Shown: piece after piece, positions 20,475 to 31,091 of the stretch
Layout of the letters: every line of letters starts with the position of its first letter
Position numbering within the stretch: position 1 is the stretch's first letter
DNA from: Hafnia alvei
GTDB taxonomy: Bacteria > Pseudomonadota > Gammaproteobacteria > Enterobacterales > Enterobacteriaceae
DNA: 64,000 nt
Direction of reading: 5' to 3'
Assembly: GCF_900095695.1 (NCBI RefSeq)
Contig: NZ_FMIQ01000049.1
Coordinates: 1-64,000, forward strand
The notes under the pieces: model-generated
The model's database searches: none
Seen by the model: only the letters and a program-made list of their open reading frames with translations
What the model was told of the DNA's origin: nothing
Made by a program: the position numbers and the translations under genes

Positions 20475-21194
20475 TTATTTATTCAGGCTGAAGACCACAT
20501 CAACCTGATCGTCAAACTGGATAGTTTGCTGTTCATAGGTCTGCGCAGCAGAGGTCTTTTGCATTGCGTCAGCCGCCATATACATACGGCTTACTGGGGC
20601 TGGCTGGTAGTTAGATACGTGATAACGAATGCTGTACACCGGTCCAAGCACTACGCCAAAACCTTTTGCCAGAGACTGGGCCTGACTCACTGCATTTTTG
20701 ATCGCTTCCTGACGTGCCTGTTCGCGATAAGCTTCTGGCTTAGCAACGCCTAACTCAACGGAGCGAATTTCGTTGAGATTCGCTTTCAATGCACCATCCA
20801 ACAAACCATTCAGTTTATCCAACTGGCGCAGAGTGACTTGCACGCGGCGATCCGCACGATAGCCTTTCAGCTCGCTTTTGCCGTCTTTCAGGTAATCGTA
20901 CTCTGGCTGAGTGCTTAAGTTAGCCGCACTGATGTCTTTTTTCTCAATACCGTTGGTATTCAGAAAATCAAAATATTTAGCTACTCGCTGATCAACCTGC
21001 GTCTTGGCGCTCGCCGCATCTTTTGCAGAAGCGGTAACTTGGAAAGTCAGCGTCGCAATATCAGGAGTTGCGTCTACGCTTGATGTTCCAGAGGTCACTA
21101 GATGTGGTCCTTCTGGCATTTCAGCCGCCTGAGACAGCGCGGGTAACGCGCTTAATCCCATCACTGCAACCATCGCTAAGGCTTTTAGCTTCAT
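20475..21194 (-). CDS. yggE: Periplasmic SIMPL-domain protein YggE
   Basis: A 239-residue exported protein of the SIMPL family (DUF541). The N-terminal signal peptide MKLKALAMVAVMGLSALPA ends near SQAAE (cleavage about residue 24). The rest is the SIMPL domain (PDIATLTFQVTASA, then GYRADRRVQVTLRQLD). The frame extends 25 codons further upstream, but the ATG at 21194 has an AAGGAGA site and gives a proper signal peptide. E. coli YggE is linked to reduced oxidative stress. The mechanism is not established. Confidence 0.92.
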   Translation of the reverse strand: MKLKALAMVAVMGLSALPALSQAAEMPEGPHLVTSGTSSVDATPDIATLTFQVTASAKDAASAKTQVDQRVAKYFDFLNTNGIEKKDISAANLSTQPEYDYLKDGKSELKGYRADRRVQVTLRQLDKLNGLLDGALKANLNEIRSVELGVAKPEAYREQARQEAIKNAVSQAQSLAKGFGVVLGPVYSIRYHVSNYQPAPVSRMYMAADAMQKTSAAQTYEQQTIQFDDQVDVVFSLNK

Positions 21195-21339
21195 GGTGTC
21201 TCCTTGTAGACATACTCGATGTTTAGTGGTTTCAACTGCCGGTATATGGCGCTGAAAGATGGACAACATCCTGAACTAAAAAAAGCGCTAACGCATTAGG
21301 AACAATCCAGAATTTTATCCATCAACCGCCAACTACACC

Positions 21340-21957
21340 TTACAAATGTAGCCCATTTCTTGCCAACTGTAGGGCAATAACCCACATCACACAGGCAACC
21401 AGAAGATTAATCACCCGTTGAGCTTTGGGCGTACTTAACCACGGTGCTAACCACGCAGCGAGCAATGCCAATGAAAAGAACCAAATCGCAGAAGCGCTGA
21501 CGGCACCAAAAGCAAACCAACTGCGAGCGTCCACTGAGAGCTGTCCACCTAGGCTGCCTAAGACGACGAACGTATCTAAATAGACATGCGGGTTAAGCCA
21601 TGTCACGGCCAGCATGGTCACAACAATCCGCCAGCGGCTTTGCTGCGCCACGTCAGCCCCCGTTTGAATCCCCTCTTTCGCCATTGCCGCACGAAAAGCG
21701 CCCCAACCATACCACAGCAAAAATGCCACTCCGCCCCAAGTCACTAGCATCAACAACAAGGGTGACTGACTCAATAGCGCGCTACCACCAAAAATACCGC
21801 CGCAGATTAAAACGATATCACTGAGCGCGCATAGACAAGCAATCATCAGATGATACTGCCGACGGATCCCCTGGCTTAAAACAAATGTATTTTGTGGGCC
21901 CAGTGGCAAAATCATGGCTGCGCTCAGGGCAAAGCCCTGTAAAAAAACAGAAAGCAT
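21340..21957 (-). CDS. argO: Arginine exporter ArgO
   Basis: A 205-residue LysE-family inner-membrane exporter with about six hydrophobic segments. The signature [19 protein letters not shown] (residues 15-33) is nearly identical to E. coli ArgO (YggA). The start at 21957 (MLSVFLQG) has GAGGAA five nt upstream. An upstream ATG at 21990 lacks this. It should be activated by ArgP, encoded nearby. Confidence 0.95.
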   Translation of the reverse strand: MLSVFLQGFALSAAMILPLGPQNTFVLSQGIRRQYHLMIACLCALSDIVLICGGIFGGSALLSQSPLLLMLVTWGGVAFLLWYGWGAFRAAMAKEGIQTGADVAQQSRWRIVVTMLAVTWLNPHVYLDTFVVLGSLGGQLSVDARSWFAFGAVSASAIWFFSLALLAAWLAPWLSTPKAQRVINLLVACVMWVIALQLARNGLHL

Positions 21958-22158
21958 GGGTAGTTCCTCGAAAATATAGCTGCGCCCCAAAGAGAAGATG
22001 GGCCGGAATGGCAGCGATATTACGCCGAGATGTTAAGAAGAGGAAATGGATGATTCTTATCGGGGATTAGAGCAGCTAATAGAGGGGAAATATAACGCGA
22101 TCCCCCTCCCAACGCTTCCTTTGCTAAAGGACGGTTATGGAGGGGCACTCGCTAAGGA

Positions 22159-23025
22159 TTATTCCTGTCCAGCCTTGCGCACAGCGGTTTGATACAGATG
22201 AACATCCATTTGCGGGAATGGAATTCCAATATTATTGGCATCCAGACCACGTTTGAAGTTTTCCATCAGATCAAAATAGACCGGCCAGTAATTAGCATTC
22301 GTCGTCCAGACTCTCACCACAAAATTCAGCGATGAAGCCGCCATTTCATTCAGTCGAATGGTCACACCTTGGTCTTGCATAATACGTTTATCAGCAGCAA
22401 CAATATCGCCTAATACTTTTTTGACCAGATCGATATCCGCATCGTAGGCCACACCAACGGTAATATCTACGCGGCGATTTGGCTCACGGGAATAGTTAAT
22501 AATATTGCCAGCAATGATTTTCCCGTTGGGTACCACGATAGTTTTATTATCCGAAGTTAGCATGGTTGTAGAGAAAATCTGAACATCTTTCACCGTACCG
22601 GAAACACCGCCAAGATCAACAAACTCTCCCGTGCGGAACGGACGGAATAGAACTAACAATACGCCTGCAGCAAAGTTAGAGAGTGAACCTTGCAATGCCA
22701 GACCAACGGCTAAGCCTGCGGCACCAATCACCGCAATAACGGAGGCTGTTTGCACACCAATACGACCTAATGCCGCAATAATGGTGAACGCCATAATGCC
22801 GTAGCGAACTAATGCTGAAAGGAAATGAGCGACTGTGAGATCAACGCCGCGCGCCTTCATTAGACGGGTAATTGCACCAGAAACAATTTTGGCAATAATC
22901 GAACCGACAATGAAGATAACAATCGCAGCAACAATATTCACTGCATACTGAATTAGTAAGTCCTGATTTTTCACTAACCAGTTTCCAGCACTATTAATTC
23001 CATCGGCAACGTTCAGGTCTTTCAT
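22159..23025 (-). CDS. mscS: Small-conductance mechanosensitive channel
   Basis: A 288-residue homoheptameric channel that releases solutes on hypo-osmotic shock. The pore-lining TM3, rich in Gly and Ala, is seen in [20 protein letters not shown] (about residues 98-117). Two TM segments precede it and a cytoplasmic beta domain follows. The start at 23025 ([11 protein letters not shown]) matches E. coli MEDLNV and has AAGGAAGG upstream. An upstream in-frame start at 23046 is rejected. Confidence 0.96.
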   Translation of the reverse strand: MKDLNVADGINSAGNWLVKNQDLLIQYAVNIVAAIVIFIVGSIIAKIVSGAITRLMKARGVDLTVAHFLSALVRYGIMAFTIIAALGRIGVQTASVIAVIGAAGLAVGLALQGSLSNFAAGVLLVLFRPFRTGEFVDLGGVSGTVKDVQIFSTTMLTSDNKTIVVPNGKIIAGNIINYSREPNRRVDITVGVAYDADIDLVKKVLGDIVAADKRIMQDQGVTIRLNEMAASSLNFVVRVWTTNANYWPVYFDLMENFKRGLDANNIGIPFPQMDVHLYQTAVRKAGQE

Positions 23026-23207
23026 AAACCATCCTTCCTTTAACAAATCAAAAGTAGCGCAACATGCTCAATTTATGCCGTTTTGTACGGCATGTTTGTG
23101 TAAGGTTAACGGACAATGCGCTATACGCCAACTAATCAAAGCTTAAATAACAATAATTGGGATTAGTCGAACCAACCATTACGAATATTTTAGCCATAAT
23201 AAAAATA

Positions 23208-23246
23208 CAAAAAAAACACCCTAACGAGAACGCTAGGGTGTTTTAA
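23208..23246. terminator. Terminator of fbaA, possibly bidirectional
   Basis: 9-bp stem AACACCCTA (23216-23224) with TAGGGTGTT (23234-23242). On the minus strand it is followed by a T-run. It lies 48 nt past the fbaA stop and ends the epd-pgk-fbaA operon. Confidence 0.9.
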
Positions 23247-23289
23247 TTTCGTCTATCACACTAAGCAAATTAGCGTGATGCAACAAGCA

Positions 23290-24369
23290 TTACAGAACGT
23301 CTTTGCAGTTCAGTTCGTCAAATGCCAGTTCCAGACGAGCAATCATGCTAGTCTGAGCGGCACGCAACCAAACGCGTGGATCGTAGTATTTCTTGTTAGG
23401 TTTGTCTGCGCCTTCTGGGTTACCCAGCTGGCCCTGCAGATAGCCTTCGTTTTTCTTGTAGTAGTTCAGAATACCTTCCCACGTTGCCCACTGGGTATCG
23501 GTATCGATATTCATTTTAACTACGCCGTAGCTGACCGCTTCTTTGATTTCTGCAGCAGTAGAACCAGAACCACCGTGGAATACGAAGTTCAGGCTGTTGT
23601 GTGGCAGGTTGTGTTTCTTAGAAACGTATTCCTGAGAGTTATGCAGGATTTTTGGCGTCAGCTGTACGTTACCTGGCTTGTATACGCCGTGTACGTTACC
23701 AAAAGAGGCAGCGATAGTGAAACGTGGGCTGATTGCGTTCAGTTTAGTGTACGCGTAATCAACGTCTTCTGGCTGAGTGTACAGCGCAGAGCTATCCATA
23801 TGGCTGTTATCAACGCCATCTTCTTCGCCACCGGTGCAGCCCAGTTCGATTTCCAGCGTCATGCCTAATTTAGACATACGGGTCAGATACTTGGAGCAGA
23901 TCTCGATGTTTTCTTCCAGAGACTCTTCAGACAGGTCGATCATGTGAGAAGAGAACAGTGGTTTGCCAGTAGCAGCGAAATGTTTTTCGCCAGCGTCCAA
24001 CAGGCCGTCTAACCATGGCAGCAGTTTCTTAGCGCAATGGTCAGTATGCAGGATCACTGGAACACCGTAGTGTTCAGCCATCTGGTGTACGTGATGCGCA
24101 CCAGAGATTGCACCCAGGATTGCAGCACCCTGAGGAACGTCGGTTTTCACGCCTTTACCAGCGATAAATGCAGCACCGCCGTTTGAGAACTGAACGATAA
24201 CCGGAGCACGTACTTTAGAAGCAGCTTCCATTACCGCATTGATTGAGTCTGTACCAACACAGTTAACTGCAGGCAATGCGAAATTGTTTTCTTTAGCGAT
24301 CTGGAAAACTTTCTGAACATCATCACCAGTGATGACACCCGGTTTAACAAAATCAAAAATTTTAGACAT
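23290..24369 (-). CDS. fbaA: Fructose-bisphosphate aldolase, class II
   Basis: A 359-residue zinc-dependent glycolytic aldolase. Metal-binding and catalytic motifs include PVILHTDHCAKKLLPWLDG (about residues 104-122), LEIELGCTGGEEDGVDN and FHGGSGSTAAEIKEA. Length is identical to E. coli. It is the last gene of epd-pgk-fbaA, 145 nt after pgk, with a strong hairpin in that gap. Confidence 0.97.
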   Translation of the reverse strand: MSKIFDFVKPGVITGDDVQKVFQIAKENNFALPAVNCVGTDSINAVMEAASKVRAPVIVQFSNGGAAFIAGKGVKTDVPQGAAILGAISGAHHVHQMAEHYGVPVILHTDHCAKKLLPWLDGLLDAGEKHFAATGKPLFSSHMIDLSEESLEENIEICSKYLTRMSKLGMTLEIELGCTGGEEDGVDNSHMDSSALYTQPEDVDYAYTKLNAISPRFTIAASFGNVHGVYKPGNVQLTPKILHNSQEYVSKKHNLPHNSLNFVFHGGSGSTAAEIKEAVSYGVVKMNIDTDTQWATWEGILNYYKKNEGYLQGQLGNPEGADKPNKKYYDPRVWLRAAQTSMIARLELAFDELNCKDVL

Positions 24370-24483
24370 GTTACGTCGTCCTGTTTCGTGGGCCGTAAGT
24401 AAAAAATAAATCGTTTTCAGCTACTTGCTACACGCTTATCACGAATATCGCAATGGAGCATCGTGTATCCAAATAGATAGAAC

Positions 24484-24506
24484 AACGGGAGGCTCGGCCT
24501 CCCGTT
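24484..24506 (-). other. Strong hairpin between pgk and fbaA
   Basis: Perfect 10-bp stem AACGGGAGGC / GCCTCCCGTT with a 3-nt loop, starting 9 nt after the pgk stop. No T-run follows, so it is more likely a processing or 3'-stabilising structure than a terminator. Confidence 0.65.
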
Positions 24507-24514
24507 ACGGTTCA

Positions 24515-25678
24515 TTACTGCTTAGCACGTTCTTCCAGCATCACTACCGCTGGCAATTTTTTGCCTTCAACGAATTCTAAGAATGCGCCGCCGCCAGTAG
24601 AGATGTAGGAAATTTTGTCTGCGATACCGAACAAATCGATAGCTGCCAGAGTATCACCGCCGCCCGCGATAGAGAATGCTTCGCTATCAGCGATTGCTTG
24701 AGCAACGATCTCGGTACCTTTACGGAAGTTAGGGAACTCGAACACGCCGACTGGGCCGTTCCACAGAATGGTTTTCGCATTCTTCAGAATCTCAGCCAGC
24801 TGGTGTGCTGAAGCATCACCCAGATCCAGAATCTGTTCGTCATCTTTAATGTCATTTACTGATTTCAGCGTTGCAGCCGCAGTTTCAGAGAACTCGGTAG
24901 CAACACGTACGTCGGTAGGTACTGGGATATCACAGGTAGTCAGCAGTTTTTTCGCTTCATCAACCAGATCGGCTTCGTACAGTGATTTGCCTACGTTGTG
25001 GCCTTGAGCAGCAACGAAGGTGTTCGCGATACCGCCACCAACAATCAGCTGATCCGCGATTTTAGACAGAGAGTCCAGAACGGTCAGTTTGGTAGAAACT
25101 TTTGAACCACCAACGATAGCAACCATTGGGCGTGCTGGGTTACCCAGCGCTTTGCCCAGTGCTTCCAGCTCTGCAGACAGCAGAGGACCCGCACATGCGA
25201 TAGGTGCAAATTTACCTACGCCGTGGGTTGAAGCCTGTGCACGGTGTGCAGTACCGAATGCGTCCATGACGTAAACGTCACACAGCGCGGCGTATTTTTT
25301 AGACAGGGTTTCGTCGTCTTTCTTTTCGCCTTTGTTGAAGCGAACGTTTTCCAGAACAACCAATTCACCTTCTGCAACGTCAACACCGTCCAGATAGTCT
25401 TTAGCCAGACGAACTGGAGACTTCAGGTGGTCTTTCAGATAGTTAACAACTGGCAGCAGAGAGTACTCTTCGTTGTATTCGCCTTCGGTAGGACGACCCA
25501 GATGGGAAGTAACCATTACACGAGCGCCCTGCTTCAGAGCAGCTTCGATAGTTGGCAGCGACGCACGAATACGCGCATCAGAAGTCACTTTGCCTTCTTT
25601 AACTGGAACGTTCAGATCTGAACGGATCAGGACACGTTTACCAGCCAAATCCAAATCGGTCATCTTAATTACAGACAT
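24515..25678 (-). CDS. pgk: Phosphoglycerate kinase
   Basis: A 387-residue glycolytic kinase that transfers phosphate from 1,3-bisphosphoglycerate to ADP. The N-domain motif is [16 protein letters not shown] (residues 14-29). The nucleotide-binding C-domain has [18 protein letters not shown] and the terminal [13 protein letters not shown]. Length matches E. coli (387). It lies 40 nt downstream of epd. Confidence 0.97.
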   Translation of the reverse strand: MSVIKMTDLDLAGKRVLIRSDLNVPVKEGKVTSDARIRASLPTIEAALKQGARVMVTSHLGRPTEGEYNEEYSLLPVVNYLKDHLKSPVRLAKDYLDGVDVAEGELVVLENVRFNKGEKKDDETLSKKYAALCDVYVMDAFGTAHRAQASTHGVGKFAPIACAGPLLSAELEALGKALGNPARPMVAIVGGSKVSTKLTVLDSLSKIADQLIVGGGIANTFVAAQGHNVGKSLYEADLVDEAKKLLTTCDIPVPTDVRVATEFSETAAATLKSVNDIKDDEQILDLGDASAHQLAEILKNAKTILWNGPVGVFEFPNFRKGTEIVAQAIADSEAFSIAGGGDTLAAIDLFGIADKISYISTGGGAFLEFVEGKKLPAVVMLEERAKQ

Positions 25679-25718
25679 GGTGAACCCTCTCGTTGATTCT
25701 CTTAAAGTTGCTTGACCG

Positions 25719-26762
25719 TCACAGCTGCACAGGCGGCTGTGCCGTACTGGAAACCGCTTGGAACATCGCCAGCGTAGTATCTAACATACGATTGGCAAAA
25801 CCCCATTCGTTGTCACACCAGACCAACGTTTTTATCAAGTGTTGACCGCTGACGCGCGTCTGCGTGCCATCAACAATGGCACTGTGCGGGTCGTGATTAA
25901 AATCGGTCGAAACCAGTGGTAATTCTGTATAGTCAACTATACCACGAAATGAGGTGCTTGCTGCCTTTTGCAGTAGGTGGTTGACATCACTCACCTTTAC
26001 TGCGGCCTGCACGCTAACGCTCAAATCGATTGCCGTAACGTTAATCGTCGGCACTCGCACTGAAATCGCTTCAAAGCGATCGCAGAACTTAGGAAAAATG
26101 CGGGTGATACCAGCGGCCAATTTCGTGTCGACGGGAATTATCGACTGGCTGGCCGCGCGTGTCCGACGCAGGTCGGAATGATACGCATCTATCACCGGCT
26201 GATCGTTCATTGATGAGTGAATCGTTGTCACCGTGCCGGATTCAATCCCAAACGCATCATCGAGCAATTTAATGACTGGGATAATGCAGTTAGTCGTGCA
26301 GGATGCGTTAGACACAATGTGGTGTTCTGGCTGCAACTCCTGCTGGTTCACACCGTAGACTACGGTCGCATCGAGATCGTGGCTGCCTGGATGGGAGAAC
26401 AAAACTTTTTTGGCTCCCGCCATAATATGGGCTTCGCCATCGGCTCGACTGCCATAAACACCGCTACAGTCGAGTACGATATCCACACCCAGTTCACGCC
26501 ACGGTAAATCTGCAATCTGCTTCTCATGCAGCAGACGAATTGTGTCATCGCCCACCCACATCGTATCCCGCTCCTGGCGGACATCCCAAGCAAAGCGCCC
26601 GTGACTGGTGTCGTATTTCAACAAATGAGCCATGCCTTCAGCATTTGCCAATTCATTTATCGCTACCACGGACATCTCTACTCTACGGCCGGATTCGTAT
26701 AACGCGCGTAATACGCTGCGTCCGATACGGCCAAAACCGTTTATTGCGATGCGAATAGTCAT
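25719..26762 (-). CDS. epd: D-erythrose-4-phosphate dehydrogenase
   Basis: A 347-residue NAD-dependent dehydrogenase of the GAPDH family that oxidises erythrose 4-phosphate for pyridoxal phosphate synthesis. The Rossmann motif is [20 protein letters not shown] (residues 4-23) and the catalytic cysteine is in SNASCTTNC (about residue 155). Its place ahead of pgk-fbaA, and details such as VVAINELAN, distinguish it from gapA. A CRP site lies 221 nt upstream. Confidence 0.95.
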   Translation of the reverse strand: MTIRIAINGFGRIGRSVLRALYESGRRVEMSVVAINELANAEGMAHLLKYDTSHGRFAWDVRQERDTMWVGDDTIRLLHEKQIADLPWRELGVDIVLDCSGVYGSRADGEAHIMAGAKKVLFSHPGSHDLDATVVYGVNQQELQPEHHIVSNASCTTNCIIPVIKLLDDAFGIESGTVTTIHSSMNDQPVIDAYHSDLRRTRAASQSIIPVDTKLAAGITRIFPKFCDRFEAISVRVPTINVTAIDLSVSVQAAVKVSDVNHLLQKAASTSFRGIVDYTELPLVSTDFNHDPHSAIVDGTQTRVSGQHLIKTLVWCDNEWGFANRMLDTTLAMFQAVSSTAQPPVQL

Positions 26763-26982
26763 ATCACTCCCTGCGCCAAACGCAGTTTAAAACGAAAGTT
26801 TTAAGGCGAGAGCATAGAGTAATCCAGCATCGAAAACGATGGAAATCCCGCTGTCACATAATCCTGATAATTGATGCTTCATCAATCAACTGAAACGCTT
26901 CAGCTAAGAATAAACCAAAGCCTCAATAAAAGAAATAACCGCAATAAAATGGGCGTTATGCCTCGCTTTCTTTCGCTTAAAA

Positions 26983-26998
26983 TGTGCTATAGCTCACA
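26983..26998. promoter_or_regulatory. Candidate CRP site upstream of epd
   Basis: TGTGC-TATAGC-TCACA matches the CRP consensus at nine of ten core positions. E. coli epd-pgk has a CRP-dependent distal promoter, so epd is the probable target. Confidence 0.6.
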
Positions 26999-27030
26999 AA
27001 TTATGGGTATTAAAGCGCGCCGCTAAGCAT

Positions 27031-27066
27031 AAAAAAACGGGACTGCCCTGCGGCAATCCCGTTTTT
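27031..27066 (-). terminator. Terminator of tktA
   Basis: Stem ACGGGA-x-TGCC with GGCA-x-TCCCGT (27037-27062). On the minus strand a T-run follows. It lies 23 nt past the tktA stop. Confidence 0.88.
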
Positions 27067-27085
27067 ATCAGCGATAGCTACCGAA

Positions 27086-29080
27086 TTATTTCAGCAACGC
27101 TTTCGCTTTAGCCACTACGTTGTCTACGGTGAAGCCAAACTCTTTGAACAGCAGCTCAGCTGGCGCAGATTCGCCGAAGGTAGTCATACCTACCACGGCA
27201 CCGTTCAGGCCAACATACTTGTACCAGAAGTCAGCGATACCGGCTTCAACAGCAACGCGAGCGCTAACTGCCGCTGGCAGTACGGACTCACGATAGGCAG
27301 CATCTTGCTTATCGAAGACTTCAGTTGCAGGCATGGAAACTACGCGAACTTTACGACCTTCCGCTGTCAACTGATCTGCAGCGTTCACAGCCAGCTCAAC
27401 CTCAGAACCGGTCGCAATGAAGATAAGCTCTGGCTGACCAGCGCAATCTTTCAGGATGTAACCGCCGCGAGAGATGTTAGCCACCTGCTCTGCCGTACGA
27501 TCCATCTGAGCCAGATTCTGACGCGAGAAGATCAGCGCAGATGGGCCATCGTTACGCTGAATAGCGAACTGCCATGCAACCGCAGATTCAACTTGGTCAC
27601 ATGGACGCCACGTGTTCATGTTTGGTGTCACGCGCAGGCTAGCCATCTGCTCAACCGGCTGGTGAGTTGGGCCATCTTCACCCAAACCGATAGAGTCATG
27701 GGTATAAACGAAGATATTACGGATTTTCATCAGCGCAGCCATGCGAACGGCGTTGCGCGCATACTCCATAAACATCAGGAAGGTCGCGCCGTATGGCAGG
27801 AAACCGCCGTGCAGAGCAATACCGTTCATGATGGCTGACATACCGAATTCACGTACACCGTAATGGATGTAGTTACCGGCCAGATCTTCGTTCAGCGGCT
27901 TAGAACCAGACCACATGGTCAGGTTACTTGGTGCCAAGTCAGCAGAACCACCTAGGAATTCAGGCAGCACTTTCCCGAAAGCTTCCAGCGCGTTTTGAGA
28001 CGCTTTGCGGCTTGCGATTTTCGCTGGATTGGCTTGCAGGTGATCGATGAATTTCTTGGATTCTTCAGCCCAGTTAGCTGGCAGCTCACCGCTTACGCGA
28101 CGTTTGAACTCAGCGGCCAGTTCAGGGAATGCAGCCTGATAGGCAGCAAATTTCTTATCCCAAGCACTTTCTTTGGCTTTGCCCGCTTCTTTAGCATCCC
28201 ACTGAGAATAGATTTCCTGAGGGATTTCAAACGGAGCGTAGTTCCAGCCCAGAGCTTTACGGGTTGCTTCAATTTCAGCGGCCCCCAGTGGCGCACCGTG
28301 AGCTTCGTGGGAACCTGCTTTGTTCGGTGAACCGAAACCGATGGTAGTTTTGCACATCAGCAGAGATGGCTTGTCGGTCACTTTACGTGCGTCTTCGATA
28401 GCCGCTTTGATCGCGTCGCTGTTGTGGCCATCTACGCCACGGATAACGTGCCAGCCGTAAGCTTCAAAACGCTCAGCGGTATTATCGGTGAACCAGCCTT
28501 CAACGTGACCATCGATAGAAATACCGTTGTCATCATAGAACGCGGTCAGTTTGCCCAGCTTCAAGGTACCCGCTAAAGAGCAAACTTCATGAGAGATGCC
28601 TTCCATCATGCAACCATCGCCCAAGAATGCATAGGTGTGGTGATTGACGATATCGTGACCTGGGCGGTTAAACTGCGCGGCCAAAGTACGTTCAGCAATC
28701 GCCATACCCACCGCATTCGCGATGCCCTGACCCAGTGGGCCAGTGGTGGTTTCTACGCCTGGGGTATAACCGTATTCAGGGTGACCTGGAGTTTTAGAAT
28801 GTAACTGACGGAAGTTTTCCAGCTCGGTGATTGGCAGGTCATAGCCAGTGAGGTGCAACAGGCTATAAATCAACATAGAGCCATGGCCGTTAGAAAGCAC
28901 AAAGCGGTCACGATCGGCCCAATTTGGATTGGTCGGGTTGTGATTCATGTAATCGCGCCACAGGACTTCCGCGATATCAGCCATACCCATAGGGGCACCT
29001 GGGTGACCAGAATTGGCTTTCTGCACAGCGTCCATACTGAGTGCACGGATCGCATTGGCAAGCTCTTTACGAGAGGACAT
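27086..29080 (-). CDS. tktA: Transketolase
   Basis: A 664-residue thiamine-diphosphate enzyme of the pentose phosphate pathway. Motifs include [20 protein letters not shown] (residues 100-119), the TPP-binding [15 protein letters not shown] (about 155-169) and [19 protein letters not shown] in the central domain. Length and sequence match E. coli TktA (663). tktA rather than tktB is chosen because of its place beside loiP and speB. It has its own terminator. Confidence 0.96.
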   Translation of the reverse strand: MSSRKELANAIRALSMDAVQKANSGHPGAPMGMADIAEVLWRDYMNHNPTNPNWADRDRFVLSNGHGSMLIYSLLHLTGYDLPITELENFRQLHSKTPGHPEYGYTPGVETTTGPLGQGIANAVGMAIAERTLAAQFNRPGHDIVNHHTYAFLGDGCMMEGISHEVCSLAGTLKLGKLTAFYDDNGISIDGHVEGWFTDNTAERFEAYGWHVIRGVDGHNSDAIKAAIEDARKVTDKPSLLMCKTTIGFGSPNKAGSHEAHGAPLGAAEIEATRKALGWNYAPFEIPQEIYSQWDAKEAGKAKESAWDKKFAAYQAAFPELAAEFKRRVSGELPANWAEESKKFIDHLQANPAKIASRKASQNALEAFGKVLPEFLGGSADLAPSNLTMWSGSKPLNEDLAGNYIHYGVREFGMSAIMNGIALHGGFLPYGATFLMFMEYARNAVRMAALMKIRNIFVYTHDSIGLGEDGPTHQPVEQMASLRVTPNMNTWRPCDQVESAVAWQFAIQRNDGPSALIFSRQNLAQMDRTAEQVANISRGGYILKDCAGQPELIFIATGSEVELAVNAADQLTAEGRKVRVVSMPATEVFDKQDAAYRESVLPAAVSARVAVEAGIADFWYKYVGLNGAVVGMTTFGESAPAELLFKEFGFTVDNVVAKAKALLK

Positions 29081-29331
29081 GTTCTACTCCAAGTCGGATT
29101 TAAAGAAATAGGGTTCGGGGTATTTTCTCAGACTACGTATGAAAACAGCAATCCCTAAGGCTAAATGAGTCGATGAAGTCTCATTATATTTCTCTTAATA
29201 GCAGATTAATCCGCTTTCATACGGGGTCTGTATAGACAGAATACATACTCAATGACAGCCCATTTGGTGCTGGATACACTATCACAGATCGTCATTCAAT
29301 CTCTGGAAAGACTGCACCCAAGGAAAATAAC

Positions 29332-30087
29332 ATGAACAAAATAACACTTCCTCTTATCGCTCTAACAGCCTCTACCTTCCTCAGCGGCTGCCAAAACATG
29401 AATGCTGAAGGCCTGATGCAGTCTGGCGCACAGGCCTTTCAGGCAGCAACGCTTTCTGATGCTCAAGTCAAAGCTTTAAGTGAACAGTCTTGTGCGGAAA
29501 TGGACAGCAAGAACCAAATCGCTCCTGCGGACAGCACCTATGCCAAACGCCTAGCGACCATTTCTAAAGCACTGGGCAGCGACATCAATGGTACCCCAGT
29601 CAACTATAAAGTCTACGTGACGAAAGACGTCAACGCGTGGGCCATGGCCAACGGCTGCGTACGTGTTTACAGCGGACTTATGGACATGATGAATGACAAC
29701 GAAGTCGAAGGCGTGCTTGGGCATGAAATGGGCCACGTTGCATTAGGCCATTCACGTAAAGCGATGCAGGTGGCTTATGCCACCACGGCTGCGCGTACCG
29801 CCATTGCCGCCAGCGGCGGCGTTGGTGCACAGCTATCCCAATCACAGCTTGCCGATCTGGGAGAAAAACTGGTGAATTCACAGTTCTCACAAAAACAAGA
29901 AAGCGAAGCCGATGACTACTCTTTCGATCTGCTTAAAAAGCGCGGAATCAACCCGGTTGGGCTAGCCACCAGCTTCGACAAACTGGCCTCACAGGAAGCT
30001 GGGCGTCAAAGCAGCATGTTTGACGATCACCCATCCTCTCTGGCCCGTGCGCAACACATTCGCGATCGCATCGCCGCAGAGCAATAA
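29332..30087 (+). CDS. loiP: M48 metalloprotease lipoprotein, LoiP/YggG type, copy 1
   Basis: A 251-residue zinc metalloprotease. The N-terminus is a lipoprotein signal (MNKITLPLIALTASTFLSGC, lipobox LSGC, Cys20). The catalytic motif HEMGH is in VLGHEMGHVALGHS (about residues 131-144), and the third ligand is in ESEADDYSFDLL. E. coli LoiP (YggG) is an outer-membrane protease active at low osmolarity. It is placed after tktA as in E. coli. A paralogue follows directly. Confidence 0.93.
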   Translation: MNKITLPLIALTASTFLSGCQNMNAEGLMQSGAQAFQAATLSDAQVKALSEQSCAEMDSKNQIAPADSTYAKRLATISKALGSDINGTPVNYKVYVTKDVNAWAMANGCVRVYSGLMDMMNDNEVEGVLGHEMGHVALGHSRKAMQVAYATTAARTAIAASGGVGAQLSQSQLADLGEKLVNSQFSQKQESEADDYSFDLLKKRGINPVGLATSFDKLASQEAGRQSSMFDDHPSSLARAQHIRDRIAAEQ

Positions 30088-30095
30088 TATTCCTA

Positions 30096-30123
30096 GGCTC
30101 CGATATCATTTCGGAGCCATTTT
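30096..30123 (+). terminator. Probable terminator after the first loiP copy
   Basis: Perfect 8-bp stem GGCTCCGA / TCGGAGCC with a 7-nt loop, followed by ATTTTCC. It lies 9 nt past the stop codon. The T-run is short, so some read-through into the second copy is possible. Confidence 0.6.
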
Positions 30124-30267
30124 CCACTTATCTCCCGGCCGCAAAATTGCTTCTCTTTTAATCGTAAATTAACTACTTCCAGAATGTACCTAATGATAGT
30201 CTCAGCCGATTTTATTGCATAAAAATCATACAATTAACCTATCATTTGTCAACGGAAGATAAAGATA

Positions 30268-31020
30268 ATGAACATTAAAACGCTTATCGCGATAGCAATC
30301 GCATCAGCCACATTAACCGGCTGTGAGCACATTAATACCCAAATGGCCGCGCAGTCTGGCGTACAAGCGATTCAGGCCGCAACGCTCAGCGATGCAGATG
30401 CAAGATCCCTCGCGAATCAATCCTGTAAAGAGTTGGATAACCAAAGCCAAATCGCCAGCAGCAAAAGCAAATACACCAAGCGCTTAAACAAAATTGCGAA
30501 GGCGATGGGTAACAACATCAACGGCATGCCGGTTAATTACAAGGTGTACATGACCGATGACATCAATGCCTTCGCGATGGCAAACGGCTGTATTCGCGTA
30601 TACAGCAGCTTGATGGACATGATGACCGACGATGAAATTGAAGGCGTGTTAGGCCATGAAATGGGGCACGTTGCACTTGGTCACAGCCTGAAAGCCATGA
30701 AGGTCGCTTATGGCACCATCGCGGCAAGAACGGCAGTAGCCTCCACCAGCGGCGTAGCCGCCGAACTGTCACAAACGCAGTTAGCCGATCTGGGCGAAGC
30801 GCTGATCAACTCGCAATTCTCACAGCATCAAGAATCTGAAGCCGATGACTTCTCATATGATTTCCTGAGAAAGCACAAGCTGAACACGCTGGGGCTGGCA
30901 ACCAGCTTTGAGAAACTGGCCGAGCTCGACGGTGGCCGTAAAGGCAGCATGTTTGATTCACACCCACCATCAACCGAACGCGCACAGCACATCCGCGATC
31001 GTATCGCTGCAGACAAATAA
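30268..31020 (+). CDS. M48 metalloprotease lipoprotein, tandem LoiP paralogue, copy 2
   Basis: A 250-residue paralogue of the preceding gene, roughly two-thirds identical by eye. The lipobox is LTGC (Cys19), and VLGHEMGHVALGHS is fully conserved, as is ESEADDFSYDFL. The most divergent part is residues 15-75. All catalytic residues are intact, so it is probably an active second protease rather than a decaying copy. It has its own AT-rich promoter region (30120-30267) and a strong terminator. Confidence 0.9.
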   Translation: MNIKTLIAIAIASATLTGCEHINTQMAAQSGVQAIQAATLSDADARSLANQSCKELDNQSQIASSKSKYTKRLNKIAKAMGNNINGMPVNYKVYMTDDINAFAMANGCIRVYSSLMDMMTDDEIEGVLGHEMGHVALGHSLKAMKVAYGTIAARTAVASTSGVAAELSQTQLADLGEALINSQFSQHQESEADDFSYDFLRKHKLNTLGLATSFEKLAELDGGRKGSMFDSHPPSTERAQHIRDRIAADK

Positions 31021-31032
31021 AATCTGCCGCAT

Positions 31033-31068
31033 AAAAAAACCGCAGCTTTGCTTTAGCTGCGGTTTTTA
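31033..31068. terminator. Bidirectional terminator between the second loiP copy and fdnI
   Basis: 9-bp stem ACCGCAGCT (31039-31047) with AGCTGCGGT (31055-31063), with an A-run at left and a T-run at right. It serves the convergent lipoprotein gene and fdnGHI. Confidence 0.92.
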
Positions 31069-31091
31069 TTTAACGAAGAAAACAAAACGAG

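Larger units (their letters stand above)
26763..27085. other. epd promoter region and tktA 3' region
   Basis: A 323-nt gap with a CRP-like site and the tktA terminator. The genes yggC, yggD, yggF and cmtAB, found between epd and tktA in E. coli K-12, are absent. Confidence 0.5.

Noticed and set aside
23275-23868. 197-codon plus-strand frame
   Set aside because: Antisense to fbaA. Its start also overlaps the fbaA 3' region, and no domain is seen.
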